Below are positions 17,292 through 28,208 of a stretch of DNA of 64,000 nt, piece after piece. Every line of letters begins with the position of its first letter. The first letter of the stretch is position 1. Position numbers and translations under genes: made by a program. The DNA is taken from the NCBI RefSeq assembly GCF_001571265.1, contig NZ_BCTL01000010.1, positions 43,478-107,477 on the forward strand. The letters run 5' to 3'. Under the pieces are notes generated by a model. The model was given only the letters and a program-made list of their open reading frames with translations. It was not told where the DNA came from and ran no database searches. Source of the stretch: Cedecea neteri NBRC 105707 = ATCC 33855. GTDB lineage: Bacteria > Pseudomonadota > Gammaproteobacteria > Enterobacterales > Enterobacteriaceae.

Positions 17292-17840
17292 TTACCAGTG
17301 CCTTACCGGCCCGGTGTCAATATGCACAAAGTCGCTGCTGGGGTAGTATCCTACACCACCTGCCCGCATAGATAATGCAGCTTTGCGAATATTGCTTAAC
17401 GAAACGCCTTCAATATGGAAATCCATCGCCTGGCCTTTGGTGTGGTAGCTTTTTTTCGCCACGCCGCGGCTGTGAGCGCGAAGTTCATTATTGGTGTCGA
17501 TGGAGCGGTAACCGGAAATCAGTTGGACCGGTTTGTTCGTCCCCAAAAGCCCCTGCAGGCGATAGAGTTGGTCAAACAGGGAAGGATCGATAGATTTAAT
17601 CTTGTTCGCCCGGTAGTCCCGGAAGAAGTGATTAAGTCTTGCTAATTCATCCTGAATATAGCCTCTGCCATCAAAAAACTCAGCTTTCAGTGACTCTCCA
17701 GTATGCAGGTTATTGAGAGTCAAAATACGCGGGCGTGGTGTCGAGAGGGTGGCAAACGACGGCAAAGGCATGAGAGCGGCACCGAAAGCCACGCCCCCCA
17801 AAGCCAGTAGCTTGCGGCGATTAGCGTCAAATTTGTCCAT
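17292..17840 (-). CDS. mepK: MepK (YcbK), murein endopeptidase acting on 3-3 cross-links
   Basis: The 182-residue exported protein has a twin-arginine type signal (NRRKLLALGGVAFGAALM). The catalytic region is of the peptidase M15-like (DUF882) family: SGYRS, then SYHTKGQAMD supplying a zinc His and Asp, then FVHIDTG with another His ligand. In E. coli, MepK cleaves cross-links between two diaminopimelate residues and supports murein expansion. The neighbour ldtD makes exactly those 3-3 links, so maker and cutter sit side by side on the same strand, with a hairpin terminator between them. Confidence 0.93.
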   Translation of the reverse strand: MDKFDANRRKLLALGGVAFGAALMPLPSFATLSTPRPRILTLNNLHTGESLKAEFFDGRGYIQDELARLNHFFRDYRANKIKSIDPSLFDQLYRLQGLLGTNKPVQLISGYRSIDTNNELRAHSRGVAKKSYHTKGQAMDFHIEGVSLSNIRKAALSMRAGGVGYYPSSDFVHIDTGPVRHW

Positions 17841-17939
17841 GATATCCAGGTCTACAGGTAATAAAATGATGGTTTAATATGCACTTTTGCGCACAGCCAT
17901 CGCACCATAACTGCCCGAATCCGGGGAGTCAAGGCACGA

Positions 17940-17985
17940 TAAAACCCAGCAACGGCGGGCCCTGTAGAGGGCCCGGCTGCGTTTT
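17940..17985 (-). terminator. Terminator-like hairpin after ldtD
   Basis: CGGGCCC (17956-17962) pairs with GGGCCCG (17969-17975) across TGTAGA. The flanking bases pair imperfectly, and the minus strand then reads GGGTTTTATC. It lies between the ldtD stop and the mepK start. Confidence 0.75.
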
Positions 17986-18024
17986 ACATTTTCTACGACC
18001 ACTAATTCATTAGAAATGTTGCGT

Positions 18025-19863
18025 TTAGCGGATTAATAACCCGGCTTTTGCGAGGTTTTGTGCGCCAGATCGCGCGGTGAGATCATAATTGTAAATATCT
18101 GTACGAAACTCGGTGCGACCATCTTTTCCGACAAAAGCGGTCAGATAGTAGAGATTAACCGGAATGTTTTGACGGATATTGACGTATTTAGTATTACCTT
18201 CCTGCAACGTACTGGATATCCGGGAGTCATTCCACCCGGCATCCTGCAGCAGCATATTTGCAAGTTCGGACGCCTTATTAACGCGCACGCAGCCTGAGCT
18301 CAGGGCCCTTGCATCCTTCTGGAACAGGTTATGATTTGGCGTGTCGTGCAGGTAGATGGCGTCAGAGCTCGGCATATTGAATTTGTAACGCCCAAGCGAG
18401 TTCTGCGTACCAGGCTTTTGCTGGAAGCGGAACGGCAGATTATTCTCGGTGATCGTCGACCAATCAACGCGCCACGGATCGATCATCTCGGCATTGTTGC
18501 TCCAGCCTCGAATCACGCTATAGCCGTGCTGCTCCAGATAACCCGGATTCTGGCGAACCTTTGGCAAAATATCTTTGCGCGCCAGCGTCGGAGGAACATT
18601 CCACGGCGGGTTAACCACGACGTTGTTCAGCGCGCTGCTCATCATCGGGGTTTTACGATCCGGTCGCCCAACGATAACGCGAGACGCCAGCGCTTCATTG
18701 CCGTTAAGGTAATACACCAGCGAATAGTTAGGAATGTTCACCATAATGCCGGTCTCAAGTTTATCCGGCAGCAGGCGTAAACGCTGAATATTTAATGCCA
18801 CCAGCGCCGCACGCTGCTGAGGCGAGACGTTAAGCCAGTCGCGCGTCAGTTGGCCAATCGCACCGTCCGAGCCTAACCCCTGCCACTGCTGGAAACGTTT
18901 AACGCCGTCCACCAGATCGCGGCTATACACGCCACGGGCTGCCGCCTGAGGTTTCTTTTTGCCAGCCTGAGGAGAAGCCTCTTCAACGTTGATCGCGGAC
19001 GGGCTCACGGTGACATCGGCCACGCTGGTCACTCCCGATGACTTGTCCTGAAGCATACCGGTTCGGGCAAGAATTTCTCTCAGCGCCCCTACATCGTTGC
19101 TCCACTGCCCCGGCCTCAACGTCTCTTTACCGGTCATCTGCGGCCACGGGCGGGTATCAGCCAGCAGATGAATCAGGGATTGATGTAGCTGAGCATACTG
19201 CGGATGCTGAGGCGCAAGGCTGTCGATAAAGTTCACCAGAGAACCCTGGTCAACGGCCACCTGCCACTGGTTAATCACCGACAAAGGCGGCGTTTTCAAC
19301 TTGTAAGGCGTACTGCTATAAAGCCAGCGATTGCCGTCAATCGGAATCCCCGAAACGAATTGCAGGTAACCCATCATGGCATCGGAAAGCACCACATCGC
19401 GCGCCATACCGGTCACCGCTGGATCGGTCAACAGCTCAACCCACTGATTAAACTGCGGCTGTATTCCTGCAATTGCCACTTCCGCCAGCTGTTGCTGAAA
19501 GGCTTTAACCGCATCGCGGTTTTCCCACATCGGCTTCATGTCACGCGCGGCATAGAAGGCCGACAGGGCGTTGAGATAAACCGGCGTGTAGCCCGCAGGT
19601 AGGCCCGTAATAAGCTGTGATCGGCTTTGTGCCGCCGACATCGTGGAGGTGTTTGTTGGCAAAGTCCCGGCCATCGTGGCCGTCGCCGTAGACTGCGCCA
19701 AAGGCTGATTGAGTTCCGTGGGCCGATCTGTCTGGAAAGCAGAACTGTCGGAGGGAACGACGGCAGGCTCATCGGCCTGGGCCACAAACAGCGGAGCGAA
19801 ACTGAGCGCCAGGCAATAACCGACTGCCGACAATCGAAAATCTTTAACTTTTCTAAGCAACAT
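18025..19863 (-). CDS. ldtD: LdtD (YcbB), L,D-transpeptidase
   Basis: This 612-residue periplasmic enzyme forms 3-3 peptidoglycan cross-links and can replace D,D-transpeptidases under beta-lactam or outer-membrane stress. An N-terminal hydrophobic signal ([19 protein letters not shown]) is followed by a scaffold region, a peptidoglycan-binding domain ([20 protein letters not shown]) and the YkuD catalytic domain with HDTPNH and SSGCVRV, which holds the nucleophile Cys near residue 524. The frame is open upstream to a TTG at 19899, but ATG at 19863 gives the family length. Residues about 25-75 and 275-300 are low-complexity and diverge from E. coli. Confidence 0.94.
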   Translation of the reverse strand: MLLRKVKDFRLSAVGYCLALSFAPLFVAQADEPAVVPSDSSAFQTDRPTELNQPLAQSTATATMAGTLPTNTSTMSAAQSRSQLITGLPAGYTPVYLNALSAFYAARDMKPMWENRDAVKAFQQQLAEVAIAGIQPQFNQWVELLTDPAVTGMARDVVLSDAMMGYLQFVSGIPIDGNRWLYSSTPYKLKTPPLSVINQWQVAVDQGSLVNFIDSLAPQHPQYAQLHQSLIHLLADTRPWPQMTGKETLRPGQWSNDVGALREILARTGMLQDKSSGVTSVADVTVSPSAINVEEASPQAGKKKPQAAARGVYSRDLVDGVKRFQQWQGLGSDGAIGQLTRDWLNVSPQQRAALVALNIQRLRLLPDKLETGIMVNIPNYSLVYYLNGNEALASRVIVGRPDRKTPMMSSALNNVVVNPPWNVPPTLARKDILPKVRQNPGYLEQHGYSVIRGWSNNAEMIDPWRVDWSTITENNLPFRFQQKPGTQNSLGRYKFNMPSSDAIYLHDTPNHNLFQKDARALSSGCVRVNKASELANMLLQDAGWNDSRISSTLQEGNTKYVNIRQNIPVNLYYLTAFVGKDGRTEFRTDIYNYDLTARSGAQNLAKAGLLIR

Positions 19864-19989
19864 CCCTTGCCCCCTGTTTATCACTGTGCTCACCGTCAAA
19901 GGCGGGAAGTATTCACCACTAGTATATAAACAGTAAAAACCATTTGCCTGACAAAATGTAAAGAAAATTAAAGATTAAGACTGTTCGCG

Positions 19990-20018
19990 ACAAAGAAAAA
20001 GCGGGCCGTAGCCCGCTT
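19990..20018 (-). terminator. mukB operon terminator
   Basis: On the minus strand AAGCGGGC, loop TACG and GCCCGCTT are followed by TTTCTTTG, 28 bp beyond the mukB stop. Confidence 0.88.
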
Positions 20019-20045
20019 GATAATTTAGCATCCTGTATCGCTGGT

Positions 20046-23000
20046 TTACGATGCGTCAGCGGTTTCCGAGCCCTGCTGCGGCTCTGGCAACGCCGGGGCC
20101 GCAAATCCACGCAGGCCAACAACGTGAACGTGTTCGCTGTTCTGGAAAACCTTACGCACCAGCTTATAGGTGGTGCCTTTTTCCGGGCTGATGTTTTCTG
20201 GTGCAGCAATAATTAATTGCATTTCAAGACGTTCACACAGTTCAAACAGCGTGGCGATGGACTTGGCATCCAGTCGCGCCGCTTCGTCAAGGAACAGCAG
20301 GCGGCAAGGGGAAATGTCTTTTCCGCGCAGACGCTGAGACTCATCTTCCCAGCTCTGAACAACCATCACCAGGATAGACATCCCGGTCCCGATGGCTTCC
20401 CCAGTGGACAGCGCCCCGCTCTCTGCACGCAGCCAACCATCCGAACCACGGTTAACCTCAACCTCCATTTCCAGGTAGTTACGGTAATCCAGCAGCTCTT
20501 CACCAATGGTCTGCGGCGTGCGCTGGCCCATGTCGATCTGCGGGTTCAGGCGCTGATAAAGCTTCGCCAGCGCTTCGGAGAAGGTCAGGCGATTGCTGTT
20601 AAACAGATCCTGATGCTGCTCGTGCTGCTCGGAAAGTACGTTCAGCAGCGTAGCATGCGCTTCTCGCACGTTAACGTTCAGACGAACGCTCTTCACCTGG
20701 CCGAAGGAGACACTTTGCAGCCCCTGGTTAAGCATGCGAATACGGTTCTGCTCGCGCTGAATCGTCTTGCGAATGATGTTCGCCACGCTGCGGGAGCTAA
20801 TCGCCAATTTCTGCTCGCGCGAGGTCAGCTCTTCCGTCAGGCGGCCCAGTTCAATTTCCATCTGCTCGATGGCTTCAACCGGGTCGTCGGTACGGATGAT
20901 ATCCTGACGGATACGCTCGCGCAGATGCTGGTACACCGCAACGAAGAACTGAATCTTGCGCTCAGGGCGCTTAGGATCTTCTGACAGACGAAGCACGTCG
21001 CGCAGATGTTCGTTGTCGGCAACGGCCAGCCGCAGCGCACCCAACGCTTTATCCGACATGGAACGCAGATCGTCGCCGGAGAGATAGGCCAGTTCGCGAC
21101 GGTGCAGGCGGCGCTCAACGCCGTTGTCTTTCACCATACGCATCACCGCGCACCAGCCCGCTTTCGCGGTGACAACCTGCTCACGCATCTCAAAGTAGTT
21201 ACGCTCAAGCTGCTTCAGTTTGCGGGTAAGGTTGTTCATCTCCGCTTCACAATAGGTCAGCTGTTTCTCAAGCTGATTACGGCGTGAACGGTTGTTGCTA
21301 AGCGCGGTATGCAGCTCATCACGACGCGCACGCGCCCTTTCCTCTGCACCCGCATCGGCACGCACTCCGATATCCTGCAGCTCTTTATGCAGATCGGTCA
21401 GCAGCTCTTTTTTGGTATCAAACGAACTTTTCAGCGACGCCATTAGCTGGCTGTACTGACCTAACTGTTGAGCATGCTGACGCAGCGCTTCGCGGGAACG
21501 CGTACGCTCTACTTCAGCCTGTTCCAGACGCTGGCGCAGCTTCTCGTTCAGGTCGCTGTTGCCGTCCAGCATGGCCGCAGAATCGCTGTAGCTGAAGTGA
21601 GCGCGACGCTGCACGACTTCAGTCAGCGCAAAGGCACGCTGGCGGGCGTCACGCTGAATTTGCTGCGCGTGGGCATAATCGTCTTTCAACTGCTCGAACT
21701 GTTCAGGATCGCTCTGCAGGACGTTGACGATACCTTCCAGCTTAATCAGCTGGTTGCCGTGCTGCTGAATAAAGCGGGCAGATTCTTCGGCTTCATCCAG
21801 GCGTTCCTGGATTTCATCGCAGCGGTCGGCCAGGGTTTCGTCATTCAGCAGGCTAATACGCGGCAGCAGGCGGTTAAGCTGGGCCACGCCCTCTTTCGCC
21901 TGATCGAACTGCTGACGCTGCTGCTGATTGTCATTTTCGTGGTTGTTGATAGCCCGCTCAATCTCGCCGCGACGGCTGTTGAGGTGGCGGATTTCCGCCT
22001 CTGGATCGTCTTCAAACGCCACGCCCAGGTGCTGGCCGATAAAACGACTAAACGACTGATGCAGGCGCTGGTTTTTCTGCACGTCAAAAGAGAGCGTGGC
22101 AAAACGTTCAGCAAGTGATTCCCGCTCGTTGTGCAGCGCTTCAAGACGGTTTTCACGCGCGGCGCGGCCAAACAGCGGCAGCTCCGGCAGACGTGAATAG
22201 CGCCACTGACGTTCGGCGGTTTTGACGAGCACCGCCGCGCCCATCTCTTCAACGGTAAACACGCTGTCATCGAACGAGGACGGATCCCCTTCGATCAGGT
22301 AAAGATCTTCCGGACAGTCTTCCAGATTTTCCAGCTGCTCGCGCACCAGCGAAAGATCCGGCACCACGATGGCGTGGCGGGATGGCCCGTAGAGCGCAGA
22401 GAAGTACGGCGCATCTTCAAGGCCAATGTCATCGTAAATTTCAGACAGCAGGACGCCGCCAAAACGTTCAGCCAAAGCGTTGAGGCGAGGATCTTCGGCC
22501 CCGCCAGGCTGGCTGAGACGTTCAATTTCGTCATCCACGGCACGTTTACGCGCCCCGACTTCATCACGCTCAACGGTGGATTCGCGCTCGCGCTCCAGCA
22601 GTTGCTGCATGTACTCAGTCACCTGCTGGCTGGCTTCGAACTGCTCACCGCTTTGCTCGCACAGCTGGCTAAGGCTGGTCTGGGCTGCAATCCATCTTGG
22701 GGCACGCAGGTTCAGCGTTTTGATACTCGCCTGAATCTGTTCCAGCTCCTGACGCAGCGCCATACGCTGCTCGCTGGCATCGGCAACGGTTTGCTGCAGC
22801 GCACCAATTCGCTCTTCTAATTCTTCATGCAGCGCTTCAAGCTCTTCTGGATCGAACTGTTTCCCCTGGCGTTTACAGAAATCAGCGAGCAGACGCTCGG
22901 CTTCTTGCTGCTCGCGCAGGCGCTGTTCCAGCTCGTTGAGGCGCATACGCAGCGGCTGAACTTGATCGGCCAGATGGCGCTGATTGCTGCTGTCGCGCAG

Positions 23001-24503
23001 CAGTTCACGCGCGGTGTCCCAGGCTTCGCTGCGGCTCACCGGGCCGCTGATCGCCGTCACCAGTTGGTAAGCATGTTCGAACTGGCTATGCGCCGCCTGC
23101 GCCACGCTCATTTTCTGTTCGAGTGACAGCAGCTTGTCGGTTGCTTCGATCTCTTTCGCTTTGAAAGTGTCCTGCCATTCGTCGGCGCTGTCGGCGGTTA
23201 AATCCGGCAGATGACACAGCTCACGAGCGCGCTCTAACGCCTGTAACGCCTGCTGATACTGAATCGCACGCGTCTGCTGCACGTCCAGCGCCTGCTGGTA
23301 ATCGGCAAGCTGGCTTTTCAGCTCATCCACTTCCAGCTCGGCAGCTTCGGCTCGGGCTTCATTTTCTTCCTGCTGCTCGTGGGCTTCAGCCACGATTTCG
23401 TTTTGCTCTTCAAGGCGAATTTGCAGCTCGTCGAGGTCAGCTTCGTAACGCTCGATCTTCTCTTGCTGACGAATCGCCGTTTGCACCAGGTTCAGGTGGT
23501 CACTTGCGGCCTGATAATCAGTTTCAAGATCGCCTTCCGCACCGCTGTGCTCGCCCAGCTCACGCGCCATATCAACGTGCTTATACTGTTCAGCGGATAG
23601 CTGCTGGCGGCTGGTCAGCAGCTCGCGACGAAATTCCAGCGCTTTATCCAGATGGATCCGGCGTTCGTTGGCATGACGCATATAGTCCGCTGCCACATAA
23701 TCCGTCGCCTCCGAAATCAGGTGTTTAAACAGGTCGCGGTCGGACTGAGTAACGCGAATCGCTTCCAGCGTCATGCGGTTTTCACGCAGCGCTGCCTCCA
23801 TGTCCTGGAAGGCCTTACGCACGCCGCCGTTTTCCGGCAACAGATAGTCACGCAGGGAGCGGGTAATCGCGCTGGAAATCCCGCCGTACAGCGAGGCTTC
23901 AATCAGGCGATAGTATTTACTGCGGTCTGCGGCGCTGCGCAGGCGACGGGCCACAATGCCCAGATCGAACATCAGCGAGTGGTAGTCGGTGATGGAGTTA
24001 AACTGCTTGAACTGCACGCCTTCAATGGCTTCGACTTTATCCTTCAGCTCCTGCAGGCTGAGCACGCGAGCCTGTCGCTCGTTCAGCGTTTCGGTCAGCA
24101 GTTGAGTCGGCTGAATAGAGGTCGGCAAACCCTGAATAGCAAACGGTTTGATGTCGACCTTACGGTCACGCCCGGCGACCTGCTGCAGGCGAACACCTAC
24201 CACAACGCGCTGATGGCGGGAGTTGATCACGTCCAGCGTGGAGTAACACACGCCGGCTTTAAGCTTACCGTGCAGACCTTTATCACGAGAGCCGGAGGTT
24301 GCTCCAGCCTCCGTGGTGTTACGGAAATGCAGCAGGGTTAAATCCGGGATAAGCGCCGTAACGAAAGCCGCCATCGTAGTGGACTTACCCGCGCCGTTAC
24401 CGCCTGAAAGCGTGGTGACCAGCTCGTCGAGATCGAAGGTGCGGGCGAAGAAACCGTTCCAGTTGACCAGCGTCAGCGAGCGAAATTTTCCGCGTTCAAT
24501 CAT
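20046..24503 (-). CDS. mukB: MukB, SMC-like chromosome condensin subunit
   Basis: The 1485-residue ATPase (E. coli 1486) compacts and segregates the chromosome as a dimer with MukE and MukF. The N-terminal Walker [10 protein letters not shown] is at about residue 34. Two very long coiled coils flank a hinge in the middle (around residues 650-800, with the [19 protein letters not shown] segment). The C-terminal head carries the ABC signature STGEAIG at about 1368 and Walker [12 protein letters not shown] at about 1404. Its start overlaps the mukE stop in ATGA, and it is the last gene of cmoM-mukF-mukE-mukB. Confidence 0.98.
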   Translation of the reverse strand: MIERGKFRSLTLVNWNGFFARTFDLDELVTTLSGGNGAGKSTTMAAFVTALIPDLTLLHFRNTTEAGATSGSRDKGLHGKLKAGVCYSTLDVINSRHQRVVVGVRLQQVAGRDRKVDIKPFAIQGLPTSIQPTQLLTETLNERQARVLSLQELKDKVEAIEGVQFKQFNSITDYHSLMFDLGIVARRLRSAADRSKYYRLIEASLYGGISSAITRSLRDYLLPENGGVRKAFQDMEAALRENRMTLEAIRVTQSDRDLFKHLISEATDYVAADYMRHANERRIHLDKALEFRRELLTSRQQLSAEQYKHVDMARELGEHSGAEGDLETDYQAASDHLNLVQTAIRQQEKIERYEADLDELQIRLEEQNEIVAEAHEQQEENEARAEAAELEVDELKSQLADYQQALDVQQTRAIQYQQALQALERARELCHLPDLTADSADEWQDTFKAKEIEATDKLLSLEQKMSVAQAAHSQFEHAYQLVTAISGPVSRSEAWDTARELLRDSSNQRHLADQVQPLRMRLNELEQRLREQQEAERLLADFCKRQGKQFDPEELEALHEELEERIGALQQTVADASEQRMALRQELEQIQASIKTLNLRAPRWIAAQTSLSQLCEQSGEQFEASQQVTEYMQQLLERERESTVERDEVGARKRAVDDEIERLSQPGGAEDPRLNALAERFGGVLLSEIYDDIGLEDAPYFSALYGPSRHAIVVPDLSLVREQLENLEDCPEDLYLIEGDPSSFDDSVFTVEEMGAAVLVKTAERQWRYSRLPELPLFGRAARENRLEALHNERESLAERFATLSFDVQKNQRLHQSFSRFIGQHLGVAFEDDPEAEIRHLNSRRGEIERAINNHENDNQQQRQQFDQAKEGVAQLNRLLPRISLLNDETLADRCDEIQERLDEAEESARFIQQHGNQLIKLEGIVNVLQSDPEQFEQLKDDYAHAQQIQRDARQRAFALTEVVQRRAHFSYSDSAAMLDGNSDLNEKLRQRLEQAEVERTRSREALRQHAQQLGQYSQLMASLKSSFDTKKELLTDLHKELQDIGVRADAGAEERARARRDELHTALSNNRSRRNQLEKQLTYCEAEMNNLTRKLKQLERNYFEMREQVVTAKAGWCAVMRMVKDNGVERRLHRRELAYLSGDDLRSMSDKALGALRLAVADNEHLRDVLRLSEDPKRPERKIQFFVAVYQHLRERIRQDIIRTDDPVEAIEQMEIELGRLTEELTSREQKLAISSRSVANIIRKTIQREQNRIRMLNQGLQSVSFGQVKSVRLNVNVREAHATLLNVLSEQHEQHQDLFNSNRLTFSEALAKLYQRLNPQIDMGQRTPQTIGEELLDYRNYLEMEVEVNRGSDGWLRAESGALSTGEAIGTGMSILVMVVQSWEDESQRLRGKDISPCRLLFLDEAARLDAKSIATLFELCERLEMQLIIAAPENISPEKGTTYKLVRKVFQNSEHVHVVGLRGFAAPALPEPQQGSETADAS

Positions 24504-25216
24504 TCCTGTTCATCCTCCGCATTATCTAGTCCTGGTTGTGGCTCATCGCTTTCATCGTTGAGCTGCAGGCGGCTTTCTACCGCCATAGCTTCGCCGTCGC
24601 GAATCATGCGCAGCTGAGCTTCACGTGGATCATCCCCGGTACGCACATCGGCGCCGAAGCGGAAGACCGACTCGGTGATGCGGAACTTGCTGCTGTCATG
24701 GCCCATAAACCAGATCATACCGAGGCGGCGCAAACGGGTCAGGGAGGCGCGAACTTTCTCCTGCAGCTTCTGACGGTCGAGATCGGAGCCCGTAGAGCGG
24801 TTGTTCACCAGCTTCAGCAGTTTGTTTTCATCCGCCAGCGTCAGCAACTCGTCGTACAGCTCCTGCTGGGTAAAGATGCCTTCGTTGGCCAGTCGTTCCG
24901 GGCTGAGGTAGAGATAACAAAGAATTTTGCCGACCATCATGTCCAGCTCGGAAAGCACCGAACGCGGAATGAGCGTGGTGGAACGTGGACGCAGATAGAA
25001 AAAACCTTCCGGTGCACGAATCAGCTCAACGTTGTAGCGCGCGTAAAACTCTTCCAGATATTCCTGGAAATCCATCAAAAAGGCGTGATTGTCCAGCTCT
25101 TCAAGGCCGATGTGGCGCCCGGCGCGCAGCTGACTGTCGAGCGCAGGAAAGAGAGGGTTGGCCAGCGCCTGTGCCAGTTTAACCGGCATCACTTGTTCAA
25201 TATTTGTTGATGACAT
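24500..25216 (-). CDS. mukE: MukE, condensin accessory subunit
   Basis: The 238-residue KITE protein, with tandem winged helices, binds the MukF middle region and the MukB heads and touches DNA in the complex. The N-terminus [20 protein letters not shown] is virtually identical to E. coli. The C-terminus is acidic and variable ([19 protein letters not shown]), slightly longer than in E. coli (234 residues). It overlaps mukF by 20 bp and mukB by 4 bp, indicating tight translational coupling. Confidence 0.97.
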   Translation of the reverse strand: MSSTNIEQVMPVKLAQALANPLFPALDSQLRAGRHIGLEELDNHAFLMDFQEYLEEFYARYNVELIRAPEGFFYLRPRSTTLIPRSVLSELDMMVGKILCYLYLSPERLANEGIFTQQELYDELLTLADENKLLKLVNNRSTGSDLDRQKLQEKVRASLTRLRRLGMIWFMGHDSSKFRITESVFRFGADVRTGDDPREAQLRMIRDGEAMAVESRLQLNDESDEPQPGLDNAEDEQE

Positions 25217-26519
25217 GCGCCTGTACCTTGGCTCCGTAATCGTTAATGGTTTGCCACTTGGCGGGCAATCCTGTGAAATCCGCTTCCGCTACGCCCAGAC
25301 GTACCGCCTGGTCTACAACAATTCGTGCGACGTCGAAATGACGAGCACGAGGGTATTGCACGAGGTAGTCACGCACTACAACCCCCAAATCGAGGGGTAC
25401 TTGCTTCGTTTTGTAGACCTGTAGCGCCGCTTCAATCAGCGCCGCCAGCTGTTCACGAATTTCGTTAAATTCTTCAAACTCGAGCTCATTAGGTAACTCG
25501 CCCGTCACTTCTTCATCGCGCAGCGCCATCTCTTCATCACGCATATCCAGCAGACGATCGGCGCTGGAATAGGTCAACGCCCAAGGCGCATCGAAGTAGT
25601 TTTGTACCGACTGGCGAAGACGCTGAGCAAAGACGCGGTTTTTATCCATATCGATAGCGGTACGGATAAATTTATGCACGTGCCGGTCGTAGCCTATCCA
25701 CAGGTCGATGGCCTGCTGACCCCAGCTGATAATGCGGTCGAGCTTGCTTTGCAGATCGAACACCAGGCGATCTACAAAGTGAAGGTCGTCGCGGCCCAGG
25801 GTTGAATCCTGAACGCGAAGCAGGTTTGCCTGCAGCTTATCTCCCGCTGCTTCCAGCGTATCCTGCAGTTCGCGCAATGTGCCAGAGGTCTCCGACAGCA
25901 GCAGCTCACAGCTCGAAATGGCCGCGCGCCAGTCTTTGTTAAGCAACTGGGCAATGTCGTCTTTTACCTGCTGCTGCTGTTCGTCCATGATGCGTTGGGT
26001 AAGATCGATGCTGTCAAAGATCTCCGCCACGGAGTATTTCAGCGGCGCGTAAACGTTACGGTGCCAGTGGAATTCATCGCCATCTTCATCTGCGGCATCA
26101 GCCGCGCGTTTAAGCTCACCGGCAACGATAGAAAGCTGCATAGACAGGCGCAGCGTAGAAAATTCACGCTGGCGAATGTAGTAGTCGGTAATGCCGATAC
26201 CCAGCGGCGTCAGGCGATAAATAGCGTTGCCTTCGGTCAGCTCGCTTACAAAGCGGTTAAGTAAGCGCTGGCGCACCATATCGTTGATCGCGTTATTGGC
26301 GCGCACGTTGATGGTTTCACTGGTTTGTTCAAAACCGTCGCTCACGTGGCGAAACGCATCAATAAGTTCTCCCTCGCTCAGCTCACCGTCAAGGCGCTCG
26401 CCGTTTAAGGTGGCAACGGCCAGCAAAAACGTCAGGCGTTCCGTTGGTAGCGAGATCGAAAAATCATTTTTCCTGGCCCAGGCAACCAGTTCAGGCACTG
26501 TCTGGGAAAAATCACTCAT
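25197..26519 (-). CDS. mukF: MukF, kleisin subunit of MukBEF
   Basis: The 440-residue kleisin bridges the two MukB heads. An N-terminal winged-helix and helical dimerisation domain binds the MukB neck. An acidic linker ([26 protein letters not shown], given here in part) leads to the C-terminal winged helix that contacts the MukB cap. It is full length against E. coli. Its ATG lies 3 bp after the cmoM stop, and the ribosome binding site (AAGGA) is inside the end of cmoM, so the two are coupled. Confidence 0.97.
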   Translation of the reverse strand: MSDFSQTVPELVAWARKNDFSISLPTERLTFLLAVATLNGERLDGELSEGELIDAFRHVSDGFEQTSETINVRANNAINDMVRQRLLNRFVSELTEGNAIYRLTPLGIGITDYYIRQREFSTLRLSMQLSIVAGELKRAADAADEDGDEFHWHRNVYAPLKYSVAEIFDSIDLTQRIMDEQQQQVKDDIAQLLNKDWRAAISSCELLLSETSGTLRELQDTLEAAGDKLQANLLRVQDSTLGRDDLHFVDRLVFDLQSKLDRIISWGQQAIDLWIGYDRHVHKFIRTAIDMDKNRVFAQRLRQSVQNYFDAPWALTYSSADRLLDMRDEEMALRDEEVTGELPNELEFEEFNEIREQLAALIEAALQVYKTKQVPLDLGVVVRDYLVQYPRARHFDVARIVVDQAVRLGVAEADFTGLPAKWQTINDYGAKVQAHVINKY

Positions 26520-26522
26520 AAT

Positions 26523-27299
26523 TTATCCTTGGCTCTGCGGCTTAAACGCGGTTACGTGAATATAGCGGCCGAGACTGATAAACGGCTCCTGCCGGCAATA
26601 ACGCGTCTCCAGCGTCAGCAAATCGTCAAAACCATCTCGTTGTTTGTGTTTATCTCGCAGGTAGTCATGGAACACCCGCACGCCGGTTTTACCGGTAATT
26701 TGCCAGCCAATTTGCTCCAGCCAGTAGTAAACCTGTTCTGGCTGCAGCGGATTGTCGGGCGAAAGGGTTTTGCGCTTATTTTTTTTCATCCCTTGCAACA
26801 CGTATTCGAAGTTCCCGACGAACATGTTTCGCATCAGCAGGCCGTTTGCATTGTAGAACATTAGCGACAAAGTGCCGCCGGGACGTAAACAATCCCAAAG
26901 CGCTTTTAGCACGGCCTGAGGGTCGGTTACCCACTCAAGCACCGCATGAAACAATATCAGATCAACCGGGCTTTCCAAATGTTGAGCCATATCCTGAGCG
27001 GCAGATTGTACAAAATGCATGTTGTCGCTCACACCTTTCTCCTGAGCGAGCATTTTTGCACGTGCAATCATTTCGGCGGACACATCACAAAGCACGACTT
27101 CGTGACCCCGCTCGGCAAATCGGGTGGCCGTTTGCCCCTCCCCTCCGCCGGCATCCAGCACCTTTAAGGTTGCGGGCTGTGTCGCCAGGAAAGCATCCAG
27201 ATCCTGCCAGAGAATCGCCTGCCGCAATTGGCCTTTGGTTGTGCCATAGATATTGTGCGAAAACTTCTCGGCAATATCGTCAAAATTGCGGTCACCCAT
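26523..27299 (-). CDS. cmoM: CmoM (SmtA), tRNA uridine-34 carboxymethoxy methyltransferase
   Basis: The 258-residue SAM-dependent class I methyltransferase methylates cmo5U to mcmo5U at the tRNA wobble position. VLDAGGGEGQTATRFAERGH is the SAM-binding motif I, and LILFHAVLEWVTDP follows the expected motif order. The frame is open 12 codons upstream, but the ATG at 27299 gives MGDRNFDDIAEKF, the family start. It is the first gene of the muk operon, with no functional link known to MukBEF beyond co-transcription. Confidence 0.93.
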   Translation of the reverse strand: MGDRNFDDIAEKFSHNIYGTTKGQLRQAILWQDLDAFLATQPATLKVLDAGGGEGQTATRFAERGHEVVLCDVSAEMIARAKMLAQEKGVSDNMHFVQSAAQDMAQHLESPVDLILFHAVLEWVTDPQAVLKALWDCLRPGGTLSLMFYNANGLLMRNMFVGNFEYVLQGMKKNKRKTLSPDNPLQPEQVYYWLEQIGWQITGKTGVRVFHDYLRDKHKQRDGFDDLLTLETRYCRQEPFISLGRYIHVTAFKPQSQG

Positions 27300-27431
27300 G
27301 GGTACAGCTCCGTGGCAAAAGAGGTCATCTGACAAAACTGCTATTTTGGCACAGCCGGGACGAGAATGAACCCATCTGGTGTAATATCACGAGGGTTTAC
27401 CTGCTGGATGGTTAAAAAGGATCCGAATTTC

Positions 27432-28208
27432 ATGCTTTTTATACTGAAAAAAATCATTGGTGGCCTGCTGCTTCCCTTGCCATTCCTGCTATTAACCATG
27501 GGCGTGGCCCTGGCTCTGTTGTGGTTTACCCGCTGGCAAAAAACGGCCAAAGGGTTACTCACGGCAAGCTGGCTGGTGCTTTTTCTGATTAGCCTCCAGC
27601 CCGTCGCAGACTGGATGCTAAAGCCTATTGAAGACACTTACGCCACTCGTCAGCACGGCGACAACGCTCGCTACATTGTTGTGCTGGGCGGCGGCTACAC
27701 CTGGAACCCGGACTGGGCCCCCAGCTCGAATCTTATCGACAACAGTTTACCGCGACTCACCGAGGCGATTCGTCTGAAACAGCTCAATCCGGGGGCAAAA
27801 CTTATCTTTACCGGAGCCAGGGCGATGACCAATGCCGTTAGCACGGCGGAGGCAGGTGCCAGGGTTGCGGAAAGTCTTGGGATTTCCAGAGAGGACATCA
27901 TCACCCTGGATTCCCCCAAAGATACTGAAGAGGAAGCGCATGCCGTCGCGAAGCTGATAGGCCAGCAGCCGTTTATTCTGGTGACATCCGCTTCGCATCT
28001 GCCAAGGGCAATGATCTTCTTCACCCGGGCCGGGTTACATCCGCTCCCTGCCCCGGCCAACCAGCTGGCGATAACCTCTCCGCTTAACCCGTGGGAGAAG
28101 GCTATCCCCGACCCGGTATGGTTGATGCACAGCGAGCGCGTGGGCTATGAAACGCTGGGGCGCATCTGGCAATGGCTGAAAGGCTCTTCAGGAGAGCCAG
28201 GGCAGTAA
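27432..28208 (+). CDS. elyC: ElyC (YcbC), envelope biogenesis factor, DUF218
   Basis: The 258-residue inner-membrane protein has two N-terminal membrane helices (LLPLPFLLLTMGVALALLWF and GLLTASWLVLFLISLQPVAD), followed by a DUF218 domain facing the periplasm. YIVVLGGGYTWNP, LIFTGARAMTNAVSTAE and TSASHLPRAMIFF are the conserved family blocks. In E. coli, ElyC is needed for normal peptidoglycan synthesis at low temperature and affects undecaprenyl-phosphate lipid carrier metabolism. I chose ATG 27432, which gives the family start MLF, over an upstream frame extension. Its 3' end overlaps convergent ycbJ by 21 bp. Confidence 0.92.
   Translation: MLFILKKIIGGLLLPLPFLLLTMGVALALLWFTRWQKTAKGLLTASWLVLFLISLQPVADWMLKPIEDTYATRQHGDNARYIVVLGGGYTWNPDWAPSSNLIDNSLPRLTEAIRLKQLNPGAKLIFTGARAMTNAVSTAEAGARVAESLGISREDIITLDSPKDTEEEAHAVAKLIGQQPFILVTSASHLPRAMIFFTRAGLHPLPAPANQLAITSPLNPWEKAIPDPVWLMHSERVGYETLGRIWQWLKGSSGEPGQ

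Noticed and set aside
19861-19899. TTG start giving a 12-residue longer LdtD
   Set aside because: TTG with no ribosome binding site, and the extension is not found in the family.
23280-24500. Repeated Gln/Glu/Leu patterns in MukB considered as internal tandem repeats
   Set aside because: They are heptad coiled-coil patterns without exact DNA repetition.
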